DNA of 64,000 nt, taken from NCBI RefSeq assembly GCF_004193175.1, contig NZ_SAUH01000001.1:1157501-1221500 (forward strand). The letters run 5' to 3'. Shown in pieces: positions 6,812-14,922 of this stretch (position 1 is its first letter; every line of letters starts with the position of its first letter). The position numbers and the translations under genes are program-made. The DNA is from Streptomyces sp. RFCAC02. GTDB taxonomy: Bacteria; Actinomycetota; Actinomycetes; Streptomycetales; Streptomycetaceae. The notes below the pieces were generated by a model, which made no database searches, was not told where the DNA came from, and saw only the letters and a program-made list of their open reading frames with translations.

Positions 6812-8794
6812 ATGGACGCATCCCCGCAACCCCCCGCGCGGCGTGCCCGCGCCACCGCAGGTGCCGAGGGAGCCGACGGCGCCGCCGCCGTCGTGGCCGC
6901 CCTCATCGCCGGACGGACCCCGTTCGCGCTCCTGCGCCGCCGCACGCCCGGCCACGACGAGAACACCGTCGAGGTCCTGACCGGCCCGGTACGGGAGGTC
7001 GCGCGCCTCGCCGACCTCCCCGGCGACGGCACGGCGCTCGCCCTGGTGCCGTTCCGGCAGATCACCGAGCGCGGTTTCCACGTCACCGACGACGCGGCCC
7101 CGCTGTCCGTCCTGATCCCGGAGCGGGTGCGGCGGCTGCCCCTGGCGGACGTGCTGGCCGCCCTGCCCGACCACGCCGTCACCGTGCGGGACGGCGCGTT
7201 CGACGTGCCGGACGACGCCTACGCGCGCGTGGTCGCCGACGTGCTGCGCGAGGAGATCGGCGCCGGCGAGGGCGCCAACTTCGTCGTCCGCCGCACCTTC
7301 ACCGGACACATCCCCGGCTTCGGCAGGGCCGACGCGCTCGCCCTGTTCCGCCGGCTGCTGGCCGCCGAGCGGGGCGCGTACTGGACGTTCGCCGTGCACA
7401 CCGGCAGCCGCGTCCTCGTCGGCGCGAGCCCCGAGGTGCACGTCCGGATGACCGGCGGCACCGTCGTCATGAACCCCATCAGCGGCACCTACCGCTACCC
7501 GCCGCAGGGGCCGAGCGCCGAGGGGCTGCTCGACTTCCTCGCCGATCCGAAGGAGACCGAGGAACTCTCCATGGTCGTCGACGAGGAGCTGAAGATGATG
7601 TGCGCCGTCGGCGACCAGGGCGGTGTCGTCGTCGGCCCGCGCCTGCGGGAGATGGCGCACCTCGCGCACACCGAGTACGAGCTGCGGGGGCGCAGCACCC
7701 TGGACGTGCGGGACGTGCTGCGGGAGACGATGTTCGCCGCGACGGTCACCGGCAGCCCCGTGGAGAACGCGTGCCGCGTCATCGCCCGGTACGAGCGGGG
7801 CGGGCGCGGCTACTACGGCGGCGCGCTGGCGCTGCTCGGCCGTGACGCGGGCGGCGCGCGGACGCTGGACTCGCCGATCGTGATCCGCACCGCCGACATC
7901 CGCGCGGCCGACGGGCGGCTGCGCGTCCCGGTCGGGGCGACGCTGGTGCGCGACTCCGACCCGGCGGGCGAGGTCGCCGAGACCCACGCGAAGGCCGCCG
8001 GCGTCCTGGCCGCCCTCGGCGTCGTGGCGCGGCCGCCCGCCCCGGCCGGCGGGCGCGGCGCGGGGGACGGGCCGCCGCGGCTGGCCGACGACCCGCGCGT
8101 CCGGGCGGCGCTTGCGAGCCGGCGCGCGGGCCTCGCGCCGTTCTGGCTGCGGCTGCGGACGCCGCTCGGCGACGTCACACCGCGCGGCAGCGTCCTGGTG
8201 ATCGACGGCGAGGACACGTTCACCTCGATGCTGGCGCACCTGCTGCGCTCGGCCGGCCCCCGGGTCACGGTCGCCCGGTACGACGCGCCCGGTGTGCGGG
8301 AGCGTGCGCTCACCCACCAGGGGCCGGTCGTCATCGGCCCGGGTCCCGGCGACCCGAACGACACGGGCGACCCGAAGATGGCGCTGCTGCGCGGCCTGAC
8401 GGCCGACCTGCTGGCCCACCACCGGCACCCGGTGGTGGGCGTGTGCCTGGGCCACGAGATGATCGCCGCCCACCTCGGCCTGCCGGTGGTCCGCAAGGCG
8501 CGGCCGTACCAGGGGGCGCAGGAGACGGTGGACTTCTTCGGGCGGCCGGAGACCGTCGGCTTCTACAACTCGTACACCGCGCGCTGCGACGACACGGCCG
8601 CCGCTGACCTGGCGGCGCGGGGCGTGGCGGTGAGCCGCGACGCGGTGACGGGCGAGGTGCACGCGCTGCGCGGTCCCGGCCTGTGGGGGGTGCAGTTCCA
8701 TCCCGAGTCGGTGCTGACGCTGGACGGGCCGCGGATCGTGGCGGAGCTGCTGGCGTCCGAGGACAGCACGGTGCGCCCGCGCTCGACGGCCTGA
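6812..8794 (+). CDS. trpE: Anthranilate synthase, fused TrpE-TrpG
   Basis: This 660-residue fusion converts chorismate and glutamine to anthranilate, the first committed step to tryptophan. The N-terminal ~480 residues form the chorismate-binding synthase (ISGTYRYPPQGPSAEG, LMMVVDEELKMM-like helix, TVTGSPVENAC, RGGRGYYGGALAL). The C-terminal ~190 residues are a class I glutamine amidotransferase with the oxyanion strand GPGPGDPND, nucleophile Cys about residue 545 in VGVCLGHE, and His-Glu in GVQFHPES. The ATG follows GGAAGGG. Single-chain fusions of this sort also occur as PhzE-like enzymes in secondary metabolism. Here the trp attenuator directly upstream and neighbouring aroH argue for the biosynthetic TrpE(G) role. 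Confidence 0.93.
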   Translation: MDASPQPPARRARATAGAEGADGAAAVVAALIAGRTPFALLRRRTPGHDENTVEVLTGPVREVARLADLPGDGTALALVPFRQITERGFHVTDDAAPLSVLIPERVRRLPLADVLAALPDHAVTVRDGAFDVPDDAYARVVADVLREEIGAGEGANFVVRRTFTGHIPGFGRADALALFRRLLAAERGAYWTFAVHTGSRVLVGASPEVHVRMTGGTVVMNPISGTYRYPPQGPSAEGLLDFLADPKETEELSMVVDEELKMMCAVGDQGGVVVGPRLREMAHLAHTEYELRGRSTLDVRDVLRETMFAATVTGSPVENACRVIARYERGGRGYYGGALALLGRDAGGARTLDSPIVIRTADIRAADGRLRVPVGATLVRDSDPAGEVAETHAKAAGVLAALGVVARPPAPAGGRGAGDGPPRLADDPRVRAALASRRAGLAPFWLRLRTPLGDVTPRGSVLVIDGEDTFTSMLAHLLRSAGPRVTVARYDAPGVRERALTHQGPVVIGPGPGDPNDTGDPKMALLRGLTADLLAHHRHPVVGVCLGHEMIAAHLGLPVVRKARPYQGAQETVDFFGRPETVGFYNSYTARCDDTAAADLAARGVAVSRDAVTGEVHALRGPGLWGVQFHPESVLTLDGPRIVAELLASEDSTVRPRSTA

Positions 8795-8854
8795 GCGCGG
8801 GCGCCGGCGGAAAAGGGGGCGAGATTCCGGGCGGGCGGCCGGTACAAAGGGGCG

Positions 8855-9304
8855 ATGGAACTCTCCGCCCTGGACCGGCTGCTCGCCGAACGGGCCTGCG
8901 AGCGCGTCGTCCTGGACTTCGTCCGCCGTCTCGACCTCGGCGAGCCGGCCTCGGTGGCCGGGCTGTTCACGCCGGACGGGGTGTGGGAGTGGCCGGGTGG
9001 CGACCGGTACGTGGCCGGCCGCGCCGCGCTGCGGACGTACTTCGGCGCCCGCCCGGCCGACCGTCTCTCCCGCCGGCTGTGCACCAATGTCCTGGTCGAC
9101 GTCGAGAGCCCTTCGACGGCCAGCGCCACGACGTACTTCGTGACGTACCGGCTGGACGGCCGGACGGACGGCGCGCTCCCGCCACCGCCCCACCCGGCGA
9201 ACATCGGCCACTACGAGGACCGTTTCGAGCAGACCGGCGACGGCTGGCTGCTGACCCGCCGCACACTGGTCCTGGCCTTCGGCGGCCCGACACCCCGCGC
9301 GTGA
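8855..9304 (+). CDS. SnoaL/NTF2-like protein
   Basis: The 149-residue protein has the NTF2-like (SnoaL_4 type) pattern: an N-terminal helical segment (LLAERACERVVLDFVRRLDL), a FTPDGVWEWPGG strand pair, a GRAALRTYFG helix, and a C-terminal sheet with HYEDRFEQTGDGWLLTRR. Members include ring hydroxylase small subunits, dehydratases and cyclases, and many binding proteins of unknown role. Nothing here identifies a substrate. It follows trpE(G) by 60 nt on the same strand and could be read through from it, but no functional link is evident. The ribosome site is weak. Confidence 0.8.
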   Translation: MELSALDRLLAERACERVVLDFVRRLDLGEPASVAGLFTPDGVWEWPGGDRYVAGRAALRTYFGARPADRLSRRLCTNVLVDVESPSTASATTYFVTYRLDGRTDGALPPPPHPANIGHYEDRFEQTGDGWLLTRRTLVLAFGGPTPRA

Positions 9305-9706
9305 CCGGGGGCGCCGGCACCGACGGCCGTCCCGCGACGCGCGGCCCCACAGCACCGCCGACGCCGCGACACGACGGAACCGGCACTTGCCGCGCGGCGG
9401 CGGAGGCCACGTCGGATCGGTACGCGCCACGCCTACCGGGAGCCGGCTCGTGGAGAGCATGGCATCCGGTGCGGCCCGGCGGGCGCACTGCCCGGGCCGC
9501 CACCGCGCCGGAGCGGACCGCGGCCGGGCGCGGGCACAAGCGGTCCGCCGGACGAACGGCCACCGGGACACGCCCCCGGCAGGCGGCCGGCGCGGCGCGC
9601 GACCGGTGAGGGCGAACGTCCGGGCCACGTCGGCCCCGGGGCTGCGGAACAGCGGCGGGAACCGCCGCGCCGGCCTCCTCGCGGGTACGCGGGGCGGCCG
9701 GTGTGC
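9305..9706. other. 400-bp spacer without a recognisable gene
   Basis: This stretch lies between the convergent NTF2-like and LuxR-type genes. Frames are open on both strands, but translations are Arg/Ala/Pro-rich without domains, and third positions lack the strong GC preference of the neighbours. No clear terminator hairpin stands out. It shares a 16-base exact word with the cobU-cobT spacer (9685-9700 and 48946-48961). Confidence 0.6.
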
Positions 9707-10357
9707 TCACCTGTCGCCGGCGAGCCCGTTGTCGCGTGCCCAGCGGGCGAGCTGGTCGCGGTCGTGCAGCCGCAGTTTCCCGAGGACGTTCTGCACGTGG
9801 TTGCGGACGGTCCGGTGCGAGACGACCAGGCGGTCCGCTATCTGCCGGTAGACGAGACCCTGCGCGACCAGCCGCAGCACCTCCGTCTCCCGCGCCGTCA
9901 GCCGCGGTCCCCCGCCCGGTGCGCCGGCGGGGTCGGCCGCCACGGCGAGCCGCCGGAACTCCCCCACCAGCAGCCCCGCGAGGTGCGGCGCGAACACCGG
10001 CTCACCGGCGGCGGCGCGCCGTACCGCGTCGGCCAGCTCGCCGGCCCCGGCCGTCCGCGGCAGACAGCCCACCGCGCCCGCCCGCGCCGCCGCCAGCACG
10101 TCCGCCTGCGCGCCGCCCGCGGACAGCGCGAGGACATGCACCTGGCCCGCGAGCCCGCGGCACACCTCGGCGACCGGCAGCCCCGGCACGTCGAGCCCGA
10201 GCAGCAGCACGTCGGGCCGCGCCGCCCGTGCCCGCCGCACGGCGGCCGGTCCGTCACCGGCCGTCGCGACGACCTCCATGTCCGCCCCGGTCAGGTCGCG
10301 CACCACGGCGTCCCGCCGCGCCGGGTGCGCGTCCACCACCATCACCCGCAAGGCCAC
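9707..10357 (-). CDS. LuxR-family regulator with degenerate receiver domain
   Basis: The 216-residue protein has the layout of a NarL/FixJ response regulator: a receiver (1-~125) and a LuxR helix-turn-helix (LTARETEVLRLVAQGL, then SHRTVRNHVQNVLGKL). The receiver is degenerate. The aspartate that normally accepts phosphate is Gly in DVLLLGLDVPG, and the conserved Lys near the end of the domain is Arg in GCLPRTAG. It is therefore probably an atypical, phosphorylation-independent regulator. No histidine kinase gene is adjacent. It converges with the NTF2-like gene across a 400-bp spacer. DNA target and signal are unknown. Confidence 0.87.
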   Translation of the reverse strand: MALRVMVVDAHPARRDAVVRDLTGADMEVVATAGDGPAAVRRARAARPDVLLLGLDVPGLPVAEVCRGLAGQVHVLALSAGGAQADVLAAARAGAVGCLPRTAGAGELADAVRRAAAGEPVFAPHLAGLLVGEFRRLAVAADPAGAPGGGPRLTARETEVLRLVAQGLVYRQIADRLVVSHRTVRNHVQNVLGKLRLHDRDQLARWARDNGLAGDR

Positions 10358-10405
10358 CCCTGCCCCTCCCCCGCCGGAGCGCCGGGCCGCCGCGGGGGCG
10401 CGGTG

Positions 10406-11152
10406 TCAGCCGGTGGAGTCCTCCCCGCCGGCCCGCCCGTCCGCCGCCGGCCCCTCCCCGGCACCGTTCTCCGCCGCCATGGCCCGCTTCGCGGCCGTGG
10501 CGTAGACGTCAACATACTCCTGGCCGGACAGCTTCATGATGGCGTACATGACCTCGTCCGTGACCGAGCGCAGGATGTAGCGGTCACCGTCCATGCCCTG
10601 GTAGCGGCTGAAGTCGAGCGGCGCGCCGATCCTGATGCCCGGCCGCATCAGCTTCGGCACGACACGGCCCGGCGGCTGGATCTTCTCCGTGTCGATCATC
10701 GCGACCGGCAGGACCGGCGCCCCGGTGGCCAGGGCGATGCGCGCCAGGCCGCCCGGCTTCCCCCGGTACAGCCGCCCGTCGGGCGACCGCGTGCCCTCCG
10801 GGTAGATCCCGAACAGCTCCCCGCGCTCCAGCACGGCGATCCCGCTGCGTATCGCCGCCTCCGACGCGCTGCGCCCGCCCTCCCGGTCCACCGGGAGCTG
10901 GCCGACGCCCTTGAAGAACGCCGCCGTCAGCCGCCCCTTCACGCCCGGCGAGGTGAAGTACTCGGCCTTGGCGATGAAGGTGACCCTGCGGTCGAGCATC
11001 GCGGGCAGGAAGAAGGAGTCGGAGAACGACAGGTGATTGCTCGCGAGGATCGCCGGACCGCTTGCCGGAACGTGTTCCTTGCCCTCGATCCAGGGCCGGA
11101 AGACGACCTTGAGCCCAGCGCCGAGAGAGTGCTTCATCGCCCCGTACAGCAC
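10406..11152 (-). CDS. plsC: 1-acyl-sn-glycerol-3-phosphate acyltransferase family protein
   Basis: The 248-residue protein is a PlsC/LPLAT acyltransferase. It has the catalytic HX4D motif in NHLSFSD, the second motif around FIAKAEYF, the glycerophosphate-binding EGTRSPDGRLYRGKPG, and the VLPVAMI strand of motif 4. The family transfers an acyl chain to lysophosphatidate at the inner face of the membrane to make phosphatidate. Actinobacterial genomes carry several paralogues, so the exact acceptor is not certain. The GTG start is supported by AGGAGGT 6 nt upstream. The C-terminal ~30 residues are a disordered Gly/Ala/Asp tail. It is divergent from an esterase gene. Confidence 0.88.
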   Translation of the reverse strand: MLYGAMKHSLGAGLKVVFRPWIEGKEHVPASGPAILASNHLSFSDSFFLPAMLDRRVTFIAKAEYFTSPGVKGRLTAAFFKGVGQLPVDREGGRSASEAAIRSGIAVLERGELFGIYPEGTRSPDGRLYRGKPGGLARIALATGAPVLPVAMIDTEKIQPPGRVVPKLMRPGIRIGAPLDFSRYQGMDGDRYILRSVTDEVMYAIMKLSGQEYVDVYATAAKRAMAAENGAGEGPAADGRAGGEDSTG

Positions 11153-11241
11153 GGTGTGACCTCCTGTGGTGACCGTTGCCCGACACTAACGGGGTTACAC
11201 GCCCGTGGCGCCCCCCGGAGCGGCCCGCGTAGGGTTGACGC

Positions 11242-12015
11242 GTGCGGCTTCTTCCCGGGGCTGAGCCCTTCTTCCACGACGGTTCGGCGGCGAGCGGCAT
11301 GCTGCTCTGCCACGGTTTCACCGGCACCCCGCAGTCCCTGCGCCCCTGGGCCGAACACCTCGCGGGACGGGACGTCACCGTGTCACTGCCCCTGCTGCCG
11401 GGGCACGGCACGCGGTGGCGCGACCTCCAGAGCACCGGCTGGCAGGACTGGTACGCGGCCGTGGACCGCGAGCTGGAACGGCTGCGGGAGCGGTGCGCGC
11501 ACGTCTTCGTCGGCGGCCTGTCGATGGGCGGCGCCCTCGCGCTGCGTCTCGCCGCACGGCACGGCGCGGCCGTCAGCGGCGTCGTCCTCGTCAACCCGGC
11601 GATCACATTTCCGCGCGCGCAGGGGCTTGCGCTGCCCGTGCTGCGGCACCTCGTGCCGAGCACGCGCGGTCTGATCTCCGACATCGCGAAGCCGGGCGCC
11701 GCCGAGTCCGGCTACGACCGGGTACCGCTGCACGCGGCCCACTCGCTGCGTGCCCTGCTCTCCCTGGTCCGTGCCGAACTTCCCCAGGTGACGCAGCCGT
11801 TGGCCCTGCTGCACAGCCGGGTCGACCATGTGGTGCCGCCGTCGGACGCGGCGCGGGTGCTGGCGTCGGTGTCCTCGGTCGACATGGCCGAGCACGTCCT
11901 GCCGGACAGCTTCCACGTGGCCACCCTCGACCACGACGCGGAGCGTATCTTTCAGGTGACGGACGCCTTCATCACCCGGCTCGCGACAAGGAAGACTGCC
12001 CGTGACGGAACGTGA
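11242..12015 (+). CDS. Alpha/beta-hydrolase carboxylesterase
   Basis: The 257-residue protein resembles Est30/monoacylglycerol-lipase type carboxylesterases. The oxyanion segment is LCHGFTGTP, the nucleophile Ser lies in GGLSMGG, the acid is the Asp in SRVDHVVP, and the general-base His is in SFHVATLDHD. There is no signal peptide, so it acts in the cytoplasm on short-chain esters or monoacylglycerols. The GTG start is preceded by TAGGGT with a 6-nt gap and no Shine-Dalgarno, suggesting a leaderless mRNA. Its end overlaps the next gene by 14 nt. The divergent plsC makes a lipid role attractive but unproven. Confidence 0.88.
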   Translation: MRLLPGAEPFFHDGSAASGMLLCHGFTGTPQSLRPWAEHLAGRDVTVSLPLLPGHGTRWRDLQSTGWQDWYAAVDRELERLRERCAHVFVGGLSMGGALALRLAARHGAAVSGVVLVNPAITFPRAQGLALPVLRHLVPSTRGLISDIAKPGAAESGYDRVPLHAAHSLRALLSLVRAELPQVTQPLALLHSRVDHVVPPSDAARVLASVSSVDMAEHVLPDSFHVATLDHDAERIFQVTDAFITRLATRKTARDGT

Positions 12016-12490
12016 CCAGGAGCGCGGCGACGGCCGCGACCCGATCGACGAGGAAGCCGCGTGGGCCGCGATCGTCGCCGGTTACGGCGAGGAGCCAGCC
12101 GATCCGCCGGGGCTGTGGCCGAAGGCCGCGGAGACCGACCTCACCGACACCGTGGACCGCGTCCTGCCGAGCGGCGAGTCCCCGCCGTCCGGGGCCGCTG
12201 CGGGGCCGCGCGACTGGGAGGCCCCGGAGGACGAGGAGGACGACCACTTCATCCCGCCGGAGCCGCCGCCCCTGCCGGCCGCGGCGCTGTCGACCAAGCT
12301 CGCCTGGATCGCGGTGGTCGGCGGGCCGCTCCTGCTGATCTTCTCGGTGCTGCTCCAGCAGCAGATGACCTGGTGGATCGTCACGCTCGGGGTGGGCGGT
12401 TTCCTCGGGGGCTTCGCGGCGCTGGTCACGCGCCTGCGCGACGGTCACGACGACGACTGGACCGACCCGGGCAACGGCGCGGTCGTCTGA
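12002..12490 (+). CDS. Conserved actinobacterial membrane protein of unknown function
   Basis: The 162-residue protein has a long acidic, proline-rich cytoplasmic N-terminus (about 95 residues, including an IDEEAAWAAIVAGYGEEP motif). Two transmembrane helices follow (WIAVVGGPLLLIFSVLL and WWIVTLGVGGFLGGFAALV), then a short acidic tail. I do not recognise a functional domain. The GTG start lies inside the end of the esterase gene (14-nt overlap), so the two are translationally coupled and should be co-expressed. It converges with the EEP-family gene 22 nt downstream. Confidence 0.8.
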   Translation: MTERDQERGDGRDPIDEEAAWAAIVAGYGEEPADPPGLWPKAAETDLTDTVDRVLPSGESPPSGAAAGPRDWEAPEDEEDDHFIPPEPPPLPAAALSTKLAWIAVVGGPLLLIFSVLLQQQMTWWIVTLGVGGFLGGFAALVTRLRDGHDDDWTDPGNGAVV

Positions 12491-12512
12491 ACGGTCCCGC
12501 CGGCCCGCCGTG

Positions 12513-13214
12513 TCACAGCCGCAGCCGGGCGAGCACCGGCAGGTGGTCCGTCGCACGCCGCAGGTCCGCCGGGTCGGGGCCGGTGGCCGGGACCCCGCAG
12601 CCGAGGACACGCACGGCTGCCGTCGTCAGCACCATGTCGATCCGGCGGTCCGGCGCCCGCGCGGGGAACGTGTGCCCGCCGCCCTCGGGTGCCGCGTCCC
12701 GTGCGTCCCGCAGGGAGCCGGCCGTCAGCAGCCGGTGGGCGGGGCCGCCGGGCCGCTCGTTGAGATCTCCCGCGAGGACGGCGGCGGGTGCGCCGAGGGC
12801 GGCCAGATGCGCCAGGACCAGGGGGGCGTGCGCGCGGCGTTCGGCGGCGCGCAGGCCGAGGTGACAGCTCACGACACCGAGCCGCACGCCGGGGGCGGGG
12901 CACAGGACCGCGAGGGCGAGGCCACGCCGGTGCAGTCCCGGGGTGTGCGGCAGGCCGGCGGTGGCGGCCGTCCCGACGGCCAGCGCGGGGCGGGCCAGGA
13001 CGGCCGTCCCCCGCGCGGCGCGGCCGGCGCTGACGACGGCCAGGCCCGTGGCCCGGGCGAGCCGGGCGGCGTGGAACCGCCGGCCGGCGAAGCGCGGCGC
13101 CTCCTGGAGACAGACGATGTCGGGCGCGCAGGCCCTGATGACCCGCACCAGCGCGGCCCTGTCGTCACGGAGGGAACGGACGTTGTAGCTGAGGAGCCTG
13201 AGGTCCGCGGCCAT
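12513..13214 (-). CDS. Endonuclease/exonuclease/phosphatase (EEP) family protein
   Basis: The 233-residue protein shows the EEP order of motifs: LLSYNVRSL (Asn), CLQEAP (metal Glu), SCHLGL (His), AGDLNERPGG (Asp and Asn), RRIDMVL (Asp) and TDHLPVLARL (His). Family members are nucleases, phosphodiesterases or sphingomyelinase-like enzymes. The chain has no signal peptide, so it is cytoplasmic; the substrate cannot be inferred. It begins 16 nt after the end of the glucokinase gene on the same strand and is probably co-transcribed with it. Confidence 0.88.
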   Translation of the reverse strand: MAADLRLLSYNVRSLRDDRAALVRVIRACAPDIVCLQEAPRFAGRRFHAARLARATGLAVVSAGRAARGTAVLARPALAVGTAATAGLPHTPGLHRRGLALAVLCPAPGVRLGVVSCHLGLRAAERRAHAPLVLAHLAALGAPAAVLAGDLNERPGGPAHRLLTAGSLRDARDAAPEGGGHTFPARAPDRRIDMVLTTAAVRVLGCGVPATGPDPADLRRATDHLPVLARLRL

Positions 13215-13230
13215 GCCGCCGGGCGCCGGC

Positions 13231-14172
13231 TCAGCCCTGGCGGGCCAGGTCCGCCGCGCCGACGAGCCCGGCCCGGCCGCCGAGCTGCGCGGCCAGCACC
13301 TGCGCCTGCGGCCGGAACCGCGCCCCGACCAGCCACCTGCGGTACGACTTGCGGATCGGTTCGAGGACGAGGTCGCCCTCGTCGGAGACGCCGCCGCCCA
13401 CGATGAACGCCGCCGGGTCGAACAGCGAGGCCAGGTCGGCCAGGCCCGCGCCGGCCCAGCGCGCCAGTTCGCGGAACGAGTCCACCGCCACCGGGTCGCC
13501 CTCCCGGGCGGCGGCGCTCACATGCCGGCCCTCGATGCCCTCGGGCGTGCCGTCGCCCTGCGCGAGCAGGACCTCGGCGGCCTCCGGCGTCGCGGTGGCG
13601 CGCTGCTGGGCGTAGCGGACGAGGGCGCGGCCGGACGCGTACTGCTCCCAGCAGCCCTGGCTCCCGCAGCCGCACAGCAGGCCGTCCGGGACGACCCGGA
13701 CGTGCCCGAACTCGCCCGCGACACCGAACCGGCCCCGGTACAGCCGGCCGCCGATGATGATGCCGCCGCCGATGCCGGTGCCGAGCGTCACGCAGATGAC
13801 GTCCTCGTGGTCGGCGCCGGCGCCGAAGCGGTACTCGCCCCAGGCGGCGGCGTTCGCGTCGTTCTCGACGACGACGGGCAGGCCGACGCGCTGCTCGACC
13901 TTGTCCTTGAGCGCCTCGTGGCGCCAGTAGATGTTCGGCGCGAACAGGACGGTGGCGCGCTTGTCGTCCACGTAGCCGGCGGCGCCGATGCCGACCGCCT
14001 CGATGGAGGAGTCCTTGCCCACGGCCTTCACGGCGTCGGCGATGGCGTCCACGACACCCTCGGGAGTGGGCGGGGTCGCCACCTGGCCGGTGTCGAGAAT
14101 CGTGCCGTCTTCATCGACCACGCCGGCCGCGATCTTCGTACCGCCGATGTCGACGCCGATGGTGAGTCCCAT
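13231..14172 (-). CDS. glkA: ROK-family glucokinase
   Basis: The 313-residue protein phosphorylates glucose with ATP. The ATP-binding motif GVDIGGTKIAAGVV is at the N-terminus, the catalytic Asp is in VVENDANAAAWGEY, and the ROK zinc site is CGCGSQGCWEQYASG with an upstream His in GEFGHVRV. In Streptomyces the orthologous GlkA also mediates carbon-catabolite repression. I chose the ATG of MGLTIGVD, with a GAGGGA ribosome site; the longer frame adds non-homologous residues. It ends a minus-strand run in which SRPBCC, ArsA-like and DUF5304-like genes precede it. Confidence 0.94.
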   Translation of the reverse strand: MGLTIGVDIGGTKIAAGVVDEDGTILDTGQVATPPTPEGVVDAIADAVKAVGKDSSIEAVGIGAAGYVDDKRATVLFAPNIYWRHEALKDKVEQRVGLPVVVENDANAAAWGEYRFGAGADHEDVICVTLGTGIGGGIIIGGRLYRGRFGVAGEFGHVRVVPDGLLCGCGSQGCWEQYASGRALVRYAQQRATATPEAAEVLLAQGDGTPEGIEGRHVSAAAREGDPVAVDSFRELARWAGAGLADLASLFDPAAFIVGGGVSDEGDLVLEPIRKSYRRWLVGARFRPQAQVLAAQLGGRAGLVGAADLARQG

Positions 14173-14257
14173 GTGTCCCTCATGTGATGGAGTGAAAGCC
14201 GCTACCGACCCACGGTACCGGAGCGGGGTCCCGGGCACCGCCCCCCTGTCGGCAGGA

Positions 14258-14830
14258 TCAGTCCAGGTCGATGCGCTGGGACGGTCCCGCGCCGGAGGGG
14301 CCGTCGTCTCCCTCGCCCCGCACGCCACCGTCGCCGCTCCCGGCCCCGCCGGTCTCCGTACCGCTGTCGGTACCGCTGTCCGCGCCGTCCGTGCCGCCTC
14401 CGGTGCGGCCGGCCCCGTCGCGCGGGCCCGCGGTGCCGGGCCGGTCGGGCTCCTGGGCGGCGCGCGTCCAGCGGCCCTCCTGGGAGAGCGCGGCCGCGCG
14501 GTAGGCCGCGAGGAGTTCCTGGCCCGCGTTGGCCAGGTGCTGGAACGCCTCGGCGTTGCGCTCGACGACGGGTTCCAGCACGGCGCGCGCCCGGGCGGCC
14601 AGCGGTCCGGTGGCCGCGCCGAGACCGAGCTCCGTCAGACGGTCCGTCACCGCGTCGGCGAGCCGCCGGAACTCCTCGGCCGCGTCCCCCGGCGGGGCGC
14701 CGGCGCGGGCGCGCCGCCGGGCCCGTTCGGCGCGCAGGTCCTCCTCGGCCGCCGTCGCCCAGGCGTCCGGGTCGGGCCGCTCGCCGCCCGGCTCCTGGCC
14801 GGGGGCGCCACCGGCCGTGTCGTCGTGCAT
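14258..14830 (-). CDS. DUF5304-like acidic protein of unknown function
   Basis: The 190-residue protein has an N-terminal charged segment, then a predicted helical core of about 80 residues (WATAAEEDLRAERAR, FRRLADAVTDRLTELGLG, NAEAFQHLANAGQELLAAYR). A low-complexity Gly/Thr/Asp tail follows, ending QRIDLD. The core resembles a family seen in Streptomyces between glucokinase and an ArsA-like ATPase, which I recall as DUF5304. I cannot assign a function. The ATG start excludes a longer upstream frame that is only the shadow of the ArsA-like gene. It is intracellular, and its position suggests a partner role with the ArsA-like protein. Confidence 0.7.
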   Translation of the reverse strand: MHDDTAGGAPGQEPGGERPDPDAWATAAEEDLRAERARRRARAGAPPGDAAEEFRRLADAVTDRLTELGLGAATGPLAARARAVLEPVVERNAEAFQHLANAGQELLAAYRAAALSQEGRWTRAAQEPDRPGTAGPRDGAGRTGGGTDGADSGTDSGTETGGAGSGDGGVRGEGDDGPSGAGPSQRIDLD

Positions 14831-14922
14831 GGGAACTCCGTCCTGCCGCGTCCTGCCGGGGCCGCCGTCGCCGCCCCGCCGTCCCCATCGACGGTACGCC
14901 GGGGGACGGCCCGGGGCACACC

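Noticed and set aside
6584..9628. 1014-residue minus-strand ORF opposite trpE(G)
   Set aside because: It is a shadow frame: low-complexity, His/Arg/Gly-rich, spanning the trp leader, trpE(G) and a spacer, with no domains.
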